In this document: one piece after another, positions 9,229 through 17,856 of the stretch
Layout of the letters: the number at the start of each line of letters is the position of its first letter
How positions within the stretch are numbered: the first letter of the stretch is position 1
Origin: Dyadobacter psychrotolerans
GTDB lineage: Bacteria; Bacteroidota; Bacteroidia; Cytophagales; Spirosomataceae
Reading direction: 5' to 3'
Assembly (NCBI RefSeq): GCF_004349265.1
Contig: NZ_SMFL01000005.1
Location: 186,301 to 250,300, forward strand
Length of the DNA: 64,000 nucleotides
Made by a program: the position numbers and the translations under genes
The notes under the pieces: model-generated
Databases searched by the model: none
Seen by the model: only the letters and a program-made list of their open reading frames with translations
What the model was told of the DNA's origin: nothing

Positions 9229-9284
9229 GACTCGTCTTTTTAAAACGATCGGGAACAATAATTGCACATTATCAAATCTCAAAC

Positions 9285-10391
9285 ATGAAAAACAACATCT
9301 GTCTGCTTTTATTTTTTATCATTTCATTCAGCGCTGCTGCCCAGTTCACGCATCCCGGCATGCTGAACAATTCAGCCGATTTTAAATTTTTAAAAGCAAA
9401 GATAAAGGCAGGGCAGGAGCCATGGAAATCAGCCTGGGAAACACTGCGAAAATCTCCCGAAGCACAATTGACATGGAAAGCCAAACCGACAAAAGTTATC
9501 GTTGTCGGCTTTTACAGTAAACCTGATGTTGGTGGTACGGATTTCCGCAAAGACGGAGATGCTGCGTATACCGCTGCCATACAATATATTGTAACCGGTG
9601 ATAAAGCTTTTGCAGAGAAATCGATAGAAATAATCAATGGGTGGTCCTATTCGCTGGATTCGGTAACGGATGGTAATAAGAAATTGCTGGTCGGAATGGT
9701 TGGGATAAAATTCCTGAATGCGGCCGAACTGATCAAGCATACTTATAAAGGTTGGGCAAAAAAAGATCAGCAAGCCTTTGAAAAAATGGTTATAAACATC
9801 TGGTATCCGTTGCTTAAAGATTTTATGCCGGGATACAATGGCAACTGGGACGCGGCCATCGCCCAGACAGTTATGTGTATCGGCGTTTACATGGACCGCA
9901 GCGATATCTTCAATCTTGCTTACAACCAGATTTTAAACGGAGAATCAAACGGAGCGATTGACAACTATTTTAATGAAGGGGGCCAGTGTCAGGAAAGTGG
10001 TCGCGACCAGGGGCATGCGCAGATGGGGCTGGGATTTTTAGCAACTGTTTGCGAAATTGCGTGGAAGCAGGGCCGGGATTTATACTCGGCTTACCAAAAC
10101 CGACTGGCTTTGGGGTATGAATACACGGCAAAGTATATGCTTGGTGAGGATGTTAAATATGAGAAGTATACAACTTTCCAGGGTAAAAAGGTCTTCGGTG
10201 ATAGCATCTCTTCCATTGGACGGGGCAAATTTTCGCCGATCTACGAAAGGCCCTATCATCACTATCACGACCGGATGAAAATGGAAATGCCGTACACAAA
10301 AAAGGCGCTGGATAAAACCAGGCCTGAAGCATATAATTCCGGCTACATGCCTTGGGCGACCCTGCTGACCGCTGCTTATCCGGGCAAATAG
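9285..10391 (+). CDS. Single-domain alginate-lyase-fold enzyme, PL38-like
   Basis: A 368-residue protein with a signal peptide (ISFSAAAQ) and one alginate-lyase domain. It is a paralogue of the N-terminal half of the protein at 2476-4530: shared blocks are FTHPGMLNNSAD, NGNWDAAIAQTVM, CQESGRDQGHAQMGLG and NRLALGYEYTAKYMLG. Unlike the fused paralogue it keeps the end block YMPWATLLTAAYPG after the last helix. Glucuronan or alginate-type uronate polymers are substrates known for PL38; the actual substrate here is not known. It is separated from the lyase operon by 279 bp holding the palindromic element, so it probably has its own promoter. Confidence 0.85.
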   Translation: MKNNICLLLFFIISFSAAAQFTHPGMLNNSADFKFLKAKIKAGQEPWKSAWETLRKSPEAQLTWKAKPTKVIVVGFYSKPDVGGTDFRKDGDAAYTAAIQYIVTGDKAFAEKSIEIINGWSYSLDSVTDGNKKLLVGMVGIKFLNAAELIKHTYKGWAKKDQQAFEKMVINIWYPLLKDFMPGYNGNWDAAIAQTVMCIGVYMDRSDIFNLAYNQILNGESNGAIDNYFNEGGQCQESGRDQGHAQMGLGFLATVCEIAWKQGRDLYSAYQNRLALGYEYTAKYMLGEDVKYEKYTTFQGKKVFGDSISSIGRGKFSPIYERPYHHYHDRMKMEMPYTKKALDKTRPEAYNSGYMPWATLLTAAYPGK

Positions 10392-10477
10392 CTTATCGAG
10401 ATAAAGATTGAAAAAAAGAAGCATAAATTTCAACCAAGAATTAGGTGCATAAGCTGCAAAACAGGAGGTGAAAAACT

Positions 10478-10613
10478 TTTGTAACCGGTAGTTTCAAAAT
10501 TGTATATTTTTATGGATGTAACTATTAGTTCATTAGAAATTTGTTCCTGAGAACAAGGATCTCACCCTTTGCTTTGATAAATCTTACGGAGCGCCTTTAT
10601 TGGCGCTTTTTTT
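10478..10613 (+). ncRNA. Candidate small RNA of about 100 nt with own promoter and terminator
   Basis: A TTTG box at 10478-10481 and a TATATTTT box at 10503-10510 fit the Bacteroidota sigma-ABfr promoter pattern (TTTG, about 20 bases, TAnnTTTG). About 80 bases further on is a canonical terminator. Between them is a perfect stem TTGTTC-CTGA-GAACAA (10541-10556). No ORF is present. This is inference from the arrangement; no known RNA family is recognised. Confidence 0.35.
10590..10613 (+). terminator. Rho-independent terminator
   Basis: A perfect 6-bp GC-rich stem AGCGCC/GGCGCT (10590-10595 and 10602-10607) with loop TTTATT, followed by an uninterrupted T run. It ends either the lyase gene transcript (stop at 10391) or the candidate small RNA. 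Confidence 0.75.
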
Positions 10614-10791
10614 GTTGGAAAAAATATTGTTTTTAAGTACAGTATGACTGAATTTTTAAACAATTGATTTTTAGTTATTTAAAATCAAATTCCGGGAATA
10701 ATTGTAATTATTCAGATTTTTTAACTTTATTTTAATGTTATTAAATATTGAAATAATAATAAATGTAATCGGTTGCACTATCATGCGAAAA

Positions 10792-10814
10792 GTTACATAA
10801 CTAAGATATGTAAC
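10792..10814. promoter_or_regulatory. Inverted repeat GTTACATA / TATGTAAC
   Basis: A perfect 8-bp inverted repeat with a 7-base spacer, 213 bp before the susC start. The weak GC content argues against a terminator and for a protein-binding operator. Confidence 0.35.
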
Positions 10815-10853
10815 CAGTATTATACAATTATTTATTTGATTGTTTCTATATTG

Positions 10854-10876
10854 GCAACGTTCCCGATAACGATTGC
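10854..10876. promoter_or_regulatory. LacI-like imperfect operator before susC
   Basis: The segment GCAACGTT-CCCGATA-ACGATTGC is an imperfect palindrome with AACGTT/AACG half-sites like those of LacI/GalR-family regulators. It is about 150 bp upstream of the susC start, where a promoter would be expected. The regulator is not encoded in the window. Confidence 0.35.
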
Positions 10877-11026
10877 GTAAATAAATATTGGTCTTTCTTT
10901 CCGAATTCCTTCACTTATATCTAATCTCATACCACGGCCAATTATTGGATTATCCTTACAATTTTTATAGTTATTGGTAATGTACAATTGGGCGGCTCAT
11001 AGTAAAACTTTAATCTTCTATTTTTT

Positions 11027-14000
11027 ATGAAAAGAAATTTTACGAGTATCAGGCAGTACTTATTTCAATGTGCGCTGGTAGGTGTAATGGGAATTGGGTC
11101 CGTGGCTTACGGTTCCCATCTTGCCTTACCATCGACAGTTGTCGGCACTGCCATAGACCGGCCCGTTTCCGGTCAGATTTTATCAAGTGAGGACAACACA
11201 GGCTTGCCCGGAGTTTCGATTGTGGTGAAGGGGTCGAGGTCAGGAACGAATACGGATGTTGACGGAAAATTCAAAATTGATGTGCCCGATAACAATGCGG
11301 TTCTGGTAATTTCAGCCGTTGGGTTTGTAACACAGGAAATTGAAGTTGGCAATAAAAGTGACATTTCTGTAACGCTGGCCGTTGATTTAAAAACGCTTAC
11401 GGAAGTGGTTGTGGTGGGTTACGGTACGCAAAAGAAAAGCCAGACAACCGGTGCGATTTCGTCTGTATCCGCAAAAGAAATTACGGAAATGCCAATTACG
11501 AACTTAGGACAGGCTTTGCAGGGGCGCACTGCTGGTGTGGATGTGAGCCAGGCAGGTTCCAAGCCTGGAACAGTACCTAAGATTCTTATTCGTGGCCGCC
11601 GTTCATTTAATGCAGGAAACGACCCGCTTTATGTGGTGGATGGAATACCGCTGGCGGCTGGTTATGAGGATATTAATCCCAACGATATTCAGTCAATGGA
11701 GGTGTTGAAAGACGCAACTGCCACAGCTATTTACGGTGCGCGAGGAGCTAACGGAGTTGTGCTGGTAACTACAAAACGGGGTGGCGCAAAAGGAAAGACA
11801 ACGGTGACTTATGATACTTACTTTGGCCAATCGCAGGCACTTAACAAAATACAGCTTTTCAATGGCGCTGAGTTTGCGGAGTACGTAAGAGAGGCATACC
11901 GGTCAACCAAAAACAGCCAGGGACAGATTATTTACACCGATGCCAACGGTGTTTATGTGCCAAGTGGGAAATCTGATCCTGCAGCCGACGCAAAAATTGC
12001 TGTATTAGGTGGTGACCCAAATGTAAAAGCAGGTATTGATGCAGGGCGCAGTACGGATTATCAGGATCTTATTCTGAAAAAAGGATTTCAGCAAAATCAT
12101 ACCCTAGGCGTACAGGGAGGAAATGAGAAGACGCAGTTTTATATCTCAGCGGGTGTATTTCAGGATAAAGGTATAACGAAGGGCCTTGATTATACCAGAA
12201 CGTCGATCAGAACAAATATTGACCATAGTATCAATAAAAGAATTAAAGTCGGTATTTCTTCCTATGTGATGTTCAGCAACCGAAACGGAGAAAACCTGAA
12301 TCCATATAGCTTTACAATTCAGCAAAATCCGCTGGGTGCTCCATATAAGGCAGACGGAAGTATCAATTTTGCGCCTACCAATGACGCTCTCTTAACCAAT
12401 CCGCTTGCCGAGGTAGTTAAAGGTGCACAGGTTGACAATACAAAACGATACAGAATTTTCAACAGTATTTATGCCGAGGCACAAATACTCGATGGGTTGA
12501 AATACCGCGTTAATTTTGGACCCGATATTACCATTTCCCGTTGGGGTAGGTTTGTTGGCGCTCAAACCAATGCCCGGAAAGGTGGTGACGCGCAGGCCAG
12601 CAACCTTAATTTTTTCGGCTTTAACTATACCCTTGAAAACATTCTTAGTTACAACAAATCATTCGCAAACAAGCACAATCTGGGCGTGACGCTGGTTCAA
12701 TCTATTCAGCGTGACAGAGCCGAAAATTTCGGCACCCAGGTACAGGGTGTTCCTGTGGAAACGCAGCAGTATTTTAATATGGGAAACGCCAGTTCGATAT
12801 TACAAACTGTTAGTGGTTTAACGGAATGGACCATCAGTTCCTTCCTTGGACGGATTAACTATGACTTCAATGATAAATATCTGGTAACGCTGACATTGCG
12901 TCGTGACGGTTCGAGCCGATTTGGTGAAAACACCAAATGGGGAAATTTTCCCGGTGCTGCGGTTGGCTGGAATATCAGCAATGAACCTTTCCTGAAAGGT
13001 ACCTCATGGCTGGACTTGCTTAAATTGAGAGCAGGATGGGGTAAAGTGGGTAACCAGGGTGTAGCTCCTTACCAAACCCAGGGTTTACTTAGCAGAACGG
13101 TTTATGCCTGGGATAATACAGGCGCATTTGGCTACCGGCCGGGTACAATCGGAAATCCTGATTTACGTTGGGAAAGTTCCGCTTCTACCAACATTGGTGT
13201 AGACTTCAGTGTTTTTGCCGGTCGCGTTCAGGGATCTTTGGAAGTGTATCAGACTAATACTACTGATCTGCTTTTGTCTGACCAGCTTCCGGGATCAATC
13301 GGTTTCAGCGCAGTAACACGGAATGTGGGAGAAACAAGAAACAGAGGTATTGAGATTGGTATTACTACGACAAACGTTAATACCAAGGGCGGATTTAAAT
13401 GGAATACCGACTTACAGTTTACAAAAAACAAAGAGGCAATCGTTTCTCTTTACAATGGGAAAGTGGATGATGTCGGAAACAAATGGTTTATCGGACAGCC
13501 ACTTAACTCTTTCTTTGACTACAAAAAAATTGGTATCTGGCAGGTCAGTGAGGCTGAACAAGCCAAAAAATATTATCCTGGCGATCAAAACAACGCATTG
13601 GGTGCCGGTGTAGGTCAGGTGAAAGTTCAGGATACCAACAATGACGGTATTATTAACGCACAGGACCGCGTCTTACTTGGATCGGATGTGCCTGATTTTA
13701 GTGTTGGTTTGACTAACCGTTTCGCTTACAAAGGATTCGATTTATCTTTCTTCTTCTTCGGACGCTTTGGACAAAAAATTGTGAGTGGTTTCCATCAGGA
13801 TAACAACGCCCTGGCAGGTCGCTATCAGCAAATCAAAGTAGATTACTGGACGCCCGACAATCCAAACGCTCAATATCCGAGACCTTTCAGCAGCCAGGAA
13901 TTTCCGCAGTATAACACCACACTTATTTACTTCGACGGATCGTTTATTAAACTTCGTAACGTTAACGCGGGGTACACTTTTACCAATAACTTTACTAAAA

Positions 14001-14173
14001 AGTTAGGATTGGAATCTCTGAGACTTTTTACAAGTATTCAGCAGCCTAAAATCTGGTCCAGCTTTATTTCAAAGTACAATGGAGTGGATCCGGAAACGAA
14101 CGGGACAGCTGTTAATAATGGTGTTACACCGGCTACCAAGGTTTGGACATTTGGCTTAAATGTTAAATTCTGA
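11027..14173 (+). CDS. SusC/RagA-type TonB-dependent outer-membrane transporter
   Basis: A 1048-residue protein with an N-terminal signal, then a carboxypeptidase-regulatory-like domain (residues about 45-120, GQILSSEDNTGLPGVSIVVKG to ITVTLAVDL-like strands), the SusC signature VVVVGYGTQKKS near residue 130, a plug domain with ILIRGRRSFNAGNDPLYVVDG and GARGANGVVLVTTKRG, and a long beta-barrel ending in WTFGLNVKF with the terminal Phe expected for outer-membrane barrels. Length is normal for the family. It imports oligosaccharides with energy from TonB. The paired susD starts 45 bp downstream. The nearby lyases suggest that its cargo is an oligouronide. Confidence 0.96.
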   Translation: MKRNFTSIRQYLFQCALVGVMGIGSVAYGSHLALPSTVVGTAIDRPVSGQILSSEDNTGLPGVSIVVKGSRSGTNTDVDGKFKIDVPDNNAVLVISAVGFVTQEIEVGNKSDISVTLAVDLKTLTEVVVVGYGTQKKSQTTGAISSVSAKEITEMPITNLGQALQGRTAGVDVSQAGSKPGTVPKILIRGRRSFNAGNDPLYVVDGIPLAAGYEDINPNDIQSMEVLKDATATAIYGARGANGVVLVTTKRGGAKGKTTVTYDTYFGQSQALNKIQLFNGAEFAEYVREAYRSTKNSQGQIIYTDANGVYVPSGKSDPAADAKIAVLGGDPNVKAGIDAGRSTDYQDLILKKGFQQNHTLGVQGGNEKTQFYISAGVFQDKGITKGLDYTRTSIRTNIDHSINKRIKVGISSYVMFSNRNGENLNPYSFTIQQNPLGAPYKADGSINFAPTNDALLTNPLAEVVKGAQVDNTKRYRIFNSIYAEAQILDGLKYRVNFGPDITISRWGRFVGAQTNARKGGDAQASNLNFFGFNYTLENILSYNKSFANKHNLGVTLVQSIQRDRAENFGTQVQGVPVETQQYFNMGNASSILQTVSGLTEWTISSFLGRINYDFNDKYLVTLTLRRDGSSRFGENTKWGNFPGAAVGWNISNEPFLKGTSWLDLLKLRAGWGKVGNQGVAPYQTQGLLSRTVYAWDNTGAFGYRPGTIGNPDLRWESSASTNIGVDFSVFAGRVQGSLEVYQTNTTDLLLSDQLPGSIGFSAVTRNVGETRNRGIEIGITTTNVNTKGGFKWNTDLQFTKNKEAIVSLYNGKVDDVGNKWFIGQPLNSFFDYKKIGIWQVSEAEQAKKYYPGDQNNALGAGVGQVKVQDTNNDGIINAQDRVLLGSDVPDFSVGLTNRFAYKGFDLSFFFFGRFGQKIVSGFHQDNNALAGRYQQIKVDYWTPDNPNAQYPRPFSSQEFPQYNTTLIYFDGSFIKLRNVNAGYTFTNNFTKKLGLESLRLFTSIQQPKIWSSFISKYNGVDPETNGTAVNNGVTPATKVWTFGLNVKF

Positions 14174-14218
14174 GAAAGGTTTTTTTAAGAAGTTTGTAAA
14201 ATATTAATTGACTGAGAC

Positions 14219-15910
14219 ATGAATTTTAAGTATATTTTAAAACCTGCAAGAGTGGTCGCTGTCGCAGCACTTATGCTTTCCGGACAGGCCTGTAGTAATC
14301 TCCTGGACGAAGTGGTAGTATCAGGAATCGATAGTAATTATCTCAATACGCCCAAAGGATTTGAAGATGGCGTTAACTCTGCTTATTCTGCTCTGCGGAT
14401 ATATTATGCAACGCAGCTGGGACTGACAATGACCGAGTTTGGGACCGACATATATGCTACCGGTGCTGACGGTGGGTATAAAGGATTTCATTTTTATGAT
14501 ACCCAGATGAATCCAACGGTTGACTATCTTGCTACTCTTTGGGACGAGTTTTATCGTGGTATCAACACCTGTAATGCCATCATAGACAGGGCTCCTAATG
14601 TGACCGGAGTAAGTGAGGATACTAAAAAATTGCGTATTGCTGAGGTCAAATTTCTTCGGGCACATTACTATTTTATTTTATTTCAGCAATATGGCGGGGT
14701 GGATTTGCGTCTGAGTGAAACAGTGCTTGCGACCAAGGATACCAAAAGATTTACAAATGCAGAAATGTATGCAGCCATTATCAAGGATATGACCGATGCC
14801 ATTGCAGCTCTGCCCGCAACATCGGCACAATATGGTCGGATCATTAAACCTGTGGCTGAGATGGGGTTGGCCAAAGTGTATCTGGCAAAAGCCTATTCCG
14901 CACAAAAAGCGGCCGATGATTTTACCAAGGCCGCTGATCTTTGCAAGAGCGTGATCAATAATTATGGATTCAAATTACAGGATGATTTTGCAAGTGTATT
15001 TGACGAGGGAAATCAAAGAAATTCTGAGATAGTCTGGGCCGCTCAGTACACATCCGATCCTTTGACCAACCTGACCAACAACACCGGAGCTGTCAACGGA
15101 GGGAATAACCTGCATCTTTTCTTTGGAATGCAGTACGATGTTCAGGCGGGGATGCAGCGGGATATATTGAACGGACGTCCTTTCAAACGCCTCAGACCAA
15201 CCACCTATCTTACGGATGTTGTTTTTGGGGAAAGGGTGAACGACTCCCGTTACAAAAAAACCTTTAAAGACACATGGTTATCCAACAAACCCGGTACATA
15301 CAATACGGCATTTGATGATTCAAAAACCAGCGTCACTTTTGCCGCCGGTGATACAGCTATTTTCATTCCCGGATTTGAAATGTCAAAAGCGGACAGAGCC
15401 AAGAAAAAATACCAGGTTCTTGTGCCAAGTAAATATTCGGAAGCATTATTTCCAACGCTGCGTAAGTTTTTTGATACCAAACGTCCTGATATGACCTATG
15501 AAGCGGGAAGCCGGGACTTCTTTATATTCCGCCTGGCAGAAACTTATCTGATGCTTTCCGAAGCTCAACTAGGTGCCGGTAATGTAAAAGATGCAGCAGC
15601 TGCCATAAACGTAGTACGTATGCGGGCTGGCTGGGCAGGTAAAAAAGATGCGATGGTTATTGCCGAATCTGCGATGAATTTTGAATTAATCATGGAAGAG
15701 CGTGCGAGAGAATTGGCTGGCGAACAAACACGCTGGCTGGATCTGAAACGCTGGGGCAATTTGGTTGACCGCGTGAAAAAATACAATCCACAGGCAGCAG
15801 CCAACGTAGCCGAAAGACATTTGGTAAGACCGATTCCTCAAACGCAGATAGACCGCAGCTCTAAGAATGCCGAAGGGGTTTCTGTTTTTGCACAGAATCC
15901 TGGGTATTGA
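14219..15910 (+). CDS. SusD/RagB family glycan-binding lipoprotein
   Basis: A 563-residue protein with a lipoprotein signal (SGQACSNLLDE). It shows the SusD layout: N-terminal tetratricopeptide-like helices (EVKFLRAHYYFILFQQYGGV, AEMGLAKVYLAKAY) and C-terminal FRLAETYLMLSEAQLGAG, INVVRMRAGW, ERARELAGEQTRWLDLKRWGNL and a closing HLVRPIPQTQID block. It is the partner of the SusC encoded 45 bp upstream and should cap that transporter at the cell surface. No further genes follow in the operon; a weak hairpin at 15937-15964 lies after the stop. Confidence 0.95.
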   Translation: MNFKYILKPARVVAVAALMLSGQACSNLLDEVVVSGIDSNYLNTPKGFEDGVNSAYSALRIYYATQLGLTMTEFGTDIYATGADGGYKGFHFYDTQMNPTVDYLATLWDEFYRGINTCNAIIDRAPNVTGVSEDTKKLRIAEVKFLRAHYYFILFQQYGGVDLRLSETVLATKDTKRFTNAEMYAAIIKDMTDAIAALPATSAQYGRIIKPVAEMGLAKVYLAKAYSAQKAADDFTKAADLCKSVINNYGFKLQDDFASVFDEGNQRNSEIVWAAQYTSDPLTNLTNNTGAVNGGNNLHLFFGMQYDVQAGMQRDILNGRPFKRLRPTTYLTDVVFGERVNDSRYKKTFKDTWLSNKPGTYNTAFDDSKTSVTFAAGDTAIFIPGFEMSKADRAKKKYQVLVPSKYSEALFPTLRKFFDTKRPDMTYEAGSRDFFIFRLAETYLMLSEAQLGAGNVKDAAAAINVVRMRAGWAGKKDAMVIAESAMNFELIMEERARELAGEQTRWLDLKRWGNLVDRVKKYNPQAAANVAERHLVRPIPQTQIDRSSKNAEGVSVFAQNPGY

Positions 15911-16339
15911 TTTATTTTTTAAGTTTTTATATATCAGAGGCCTTTGCTGTAAAGTGAAGGCTTCTGGTTTTCTGTTTCATCCGTTTATGGGAACTTATCA
16001 ATTCACCACAACTCCTTTAAGTGTTGCCACATAAATGTCCTTGTAATTTAAATAGATGTGACGAAACATAATAGTTGCGTATCAGATGCGAAATACATCG
16101 GATTAGCAGAACCGGGATGATATTTCAGAAATTGAACTTATTGGAAAATAAATTAAGTCTTTCAAAGTAATTTCACAAGCAATTACAGTTTTCAAAAAAA
16201 CTGGCTGAACTCAACGGGTTGGCCAGTCCGGTCAAGATCTGGACTACAAAATCCATTTACAAAACTTCGGTGGCTTTTTGGAAATGAGTTTTTCCAACAA
16301 CAACGCCTGATCCTCAATGCCTTTAATCATAAGAATTAT
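15911..16339. other. Intergenic gap after susD
   Basis: A weak 8-bp stem (15937-15944 with 15957-15964, one G-T pair) may end susD transcription. The frame from about 16185 to 16287 reads KKLAELNGLASPVKIW and stops in SVAFWK; it looks protein-like but has no start, so it may be the tail of a decayed gene. The last 60 bases resemble the leader of the gene at 17097, as expected for a tandem duplication. Confidence 0.4.
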
Positions 16340-16415
16340 ATGAGACATTTATATTCTGTTCGTTTGTCGGTTTCTTACCCTTATTATCTTCTGCGGTTAT
16401 TTTGGACAGAGAGGT

Positions 16416-16928
16416 GTGTGCGAAACGTCAGAGATTGTAAAATTCCGAAATTTTGAATTCACATTTCCTTTGTCTGGGAAGAAAGTTGGTGAAATAGCTT
16501 CTGGCAAATTTGAGTATATGGCGGCGTGGATAAAAACTGATTCTTTACTGAACAGTGAACAGATACATTGGTATTTTGATTATAGTTCTAACAGGAATGA
16601 CATAAAGGATACAATTGCTTATCTAAAGGACTGTGCGATCTATGGAGTAACGCTAAAATTATATAATGAAGAACAAAAGACCGCAGAAGAGATAATTGTG
16701 GAGTTGCAAAAAAATTATCCAGGTAAGTACACTCATTTCGTGGGCACGGGATACCCATATTGGTTGTATGCCAAAGGGTGTTTGAAAATTCTTGTTCAAA
16801 AACGTTATTTTAATGTAACTCCTAAAACTTCGGTAAATATACCAGTAATCTCCTTTTGTTATGGGGTTTCAGACAGCCAGATAAAAAACTATGCAGCCAC
16901 TCCTGGCCATTTGGTTAACACTGATTGA
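16416..16928 (+). CDS. Unknown protein, paralogue of the next lipoprotein, with frameshifted signal peptide
   Basis: The open frame from the GTG at 16416 gives 170 residues and begins at CETSEIVKFRNFEFTFPLS, which aligns with CGSEEHVKFRNLTFNFPLS in the downstream gene. Other shared blocks are IYGVTLKLYNEEQK, IIVELQKNYPGKY, YAKGCLKILVQ and VISFCYGVSDSQIKNY. In the same frame, upstream codons from 16347 encode a good hydrophobic signal (ILFVCRFLTLIIFCG) but there is no ATG. An ATG at 16340, at the same place as the start of the downstream paralogue, is out of frame by what would be a 2-base loss. So this is either a pseudogene or starts at an unusual codon. The function is unknown. Confidence 0.55.
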   Translation: MCETSEIVKFRNFEFTFPLSGKKVGEIASGKFEYMAAWIKTDSLLNSEQIHWYFDYSSNRNDIKDTIAYLKDCAIYGVTLKLYNEEQKTAEEIIVELQKNYPGKYTHFVGTGYPYWLYAKGCLKILVQKRYFNVTPKTSVNIPVISFCYGVSDSQIKNYAATPGHLVNTD

Positions 16929-17096
16929 AAGAATTTAATCTTCCGTATCCGTTTAATTTCGAAAATTCCATCATAAAACCTTGGTCACTTGATTAGCGTT
17001 TTATGAGGGAATGCTTGCAAAAAGAACTGGAAGCTTGATATGAATGATGTTCACAGAGCACTCCCGATCCACAATGTCCTTAAATAAACTCCCCGG

Positions 17097-17711
17097 ATGA
17101 AAATATTACAAATTGTCATTTTGGCCTCAATATTCTTGTTAATTTCCTGCGGGAAAAGTTATGAAGTTGGCGGGTGTGGGAGTGAGGAACATGTAAAATT
17201 TAGAAATCTAACATTCAATTTTCCACTCAGTGCAAATAAAATTAACCTTTTTGGCAAAAATCATGTCGAACATGGATTTGAGAATGCAATAACTGATTCG
17301 CTGGTTTCAGGTACATCAGTTATATGGCACTACAATACCCGCAGTCATAGGACAGATAGCATGGGTGAAAAAAATTTGCCTCTTGACAGTTTGTCAGTTT
17401 ACGGAGTGACTTTTAATTTGTTTGCTGATTCCGATAAAAGTGAGCAGGCGATTATTCAGGAATTACAAAGAAACTATCCCGGCGAGTATGTTTTTCATAA
17501 TGCATTTGATATTCCTCATTATGAATATTCTAAGGGGTGCCTCAGAATTATTTTAAGAAGAGAATCGTATTCGTTTTCATCCAGACATGCAGCTAAATTT
17601 TCAATTACTAGAACCGGCAGCGCACCCGTTGTCTCGTTTTGTTATGGATTGACGGACAAGCAGGCAGAAAATTATGTACGAAACTCAGGGAATATTTACA
17701 CGGAGAATTAG
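17097..17711 (+). CDS. Unknown lipoprotein, intact member of a tandem pair
   Basis: A 204-residue protein with a lipoprotein signal peptide (LLISCGKSYEVGGCG, lipobox Cys about residue 19). It is intact where its upstream paralogue at 16416 is frameshifted. Conserved blocks between the two include VKFRNLTFNFPLS, YGVTFNLFADSD, IIQELQRNYPGEY, YSKGCLRIILR and VVSFCYGLTDKQAENYV. The C-terminal SFCYG segment has a conserved Cys that could pair with the Cys in SKGC. I recognise no family. A periplasmic or outer-membrane location is likely. The two copies share the leader sequence before the start codon. Confidence 0.8.
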   Translation: MKILQIVILASIFLLISCGKSYEVGGCGSEEHVKFRNLTFNFPLSANKINLFGKNHVEHGFENAITDSLVSGTSVIWHYNTRSHRTDSMGEKNLPLDSLSVYGVTFNLFADSDKSEQAIIQELQRNYPGEYVFHNAFDIPHYEYSKGCLRIILRRESYSFSSRHAAKFSITRTGSAPVVSFCYGLTDKQAENYVRNSGNIYTEN

Positions 17712-17733
17712 AAAGGGTAGTCTCTAATAATTG

Positions 17734-17780
17734 AAAAGGATTCAAGACCTGAGCAAGTTTTCAGATTTTTGAATCCTTTT
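17734..17780. terminator. Bidirectional terminator between convergent genes
   Basis: A perfect 12-bp inverted repeat AAAAGGATTCAA / TTGAATCCTTTT (17734-17745 and 17769-17780) with a 23-base loop lies between the lipoprotein gene on the plus strand and the oxidoreductase gene on the minus strand. A/T runs at both ends allow use in both directions. Confidence 0.7.
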
Positions 17781-17856
17781 ATTATCTCATTACGGAATAC
17801 GTATCAACATTTAAAAGGGAATAACTCGATTCCCGGAATTTTTTGCACCGTTCAAT

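Larger units (their letters stand above)
10392..11026. other. 635-bp regulatory gap before susC
   Basis: No coding frame is supported. From left to right it holds a candidate small-RNA promoter and gene ending in a terminator (10478-10613), an AT-rich stretch, an 8-bp inverted repeat (10792-10814), a LacI-like imperfect palindrome (10854-10876) and then the leader of the susC gene. Confidence 0.6.
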
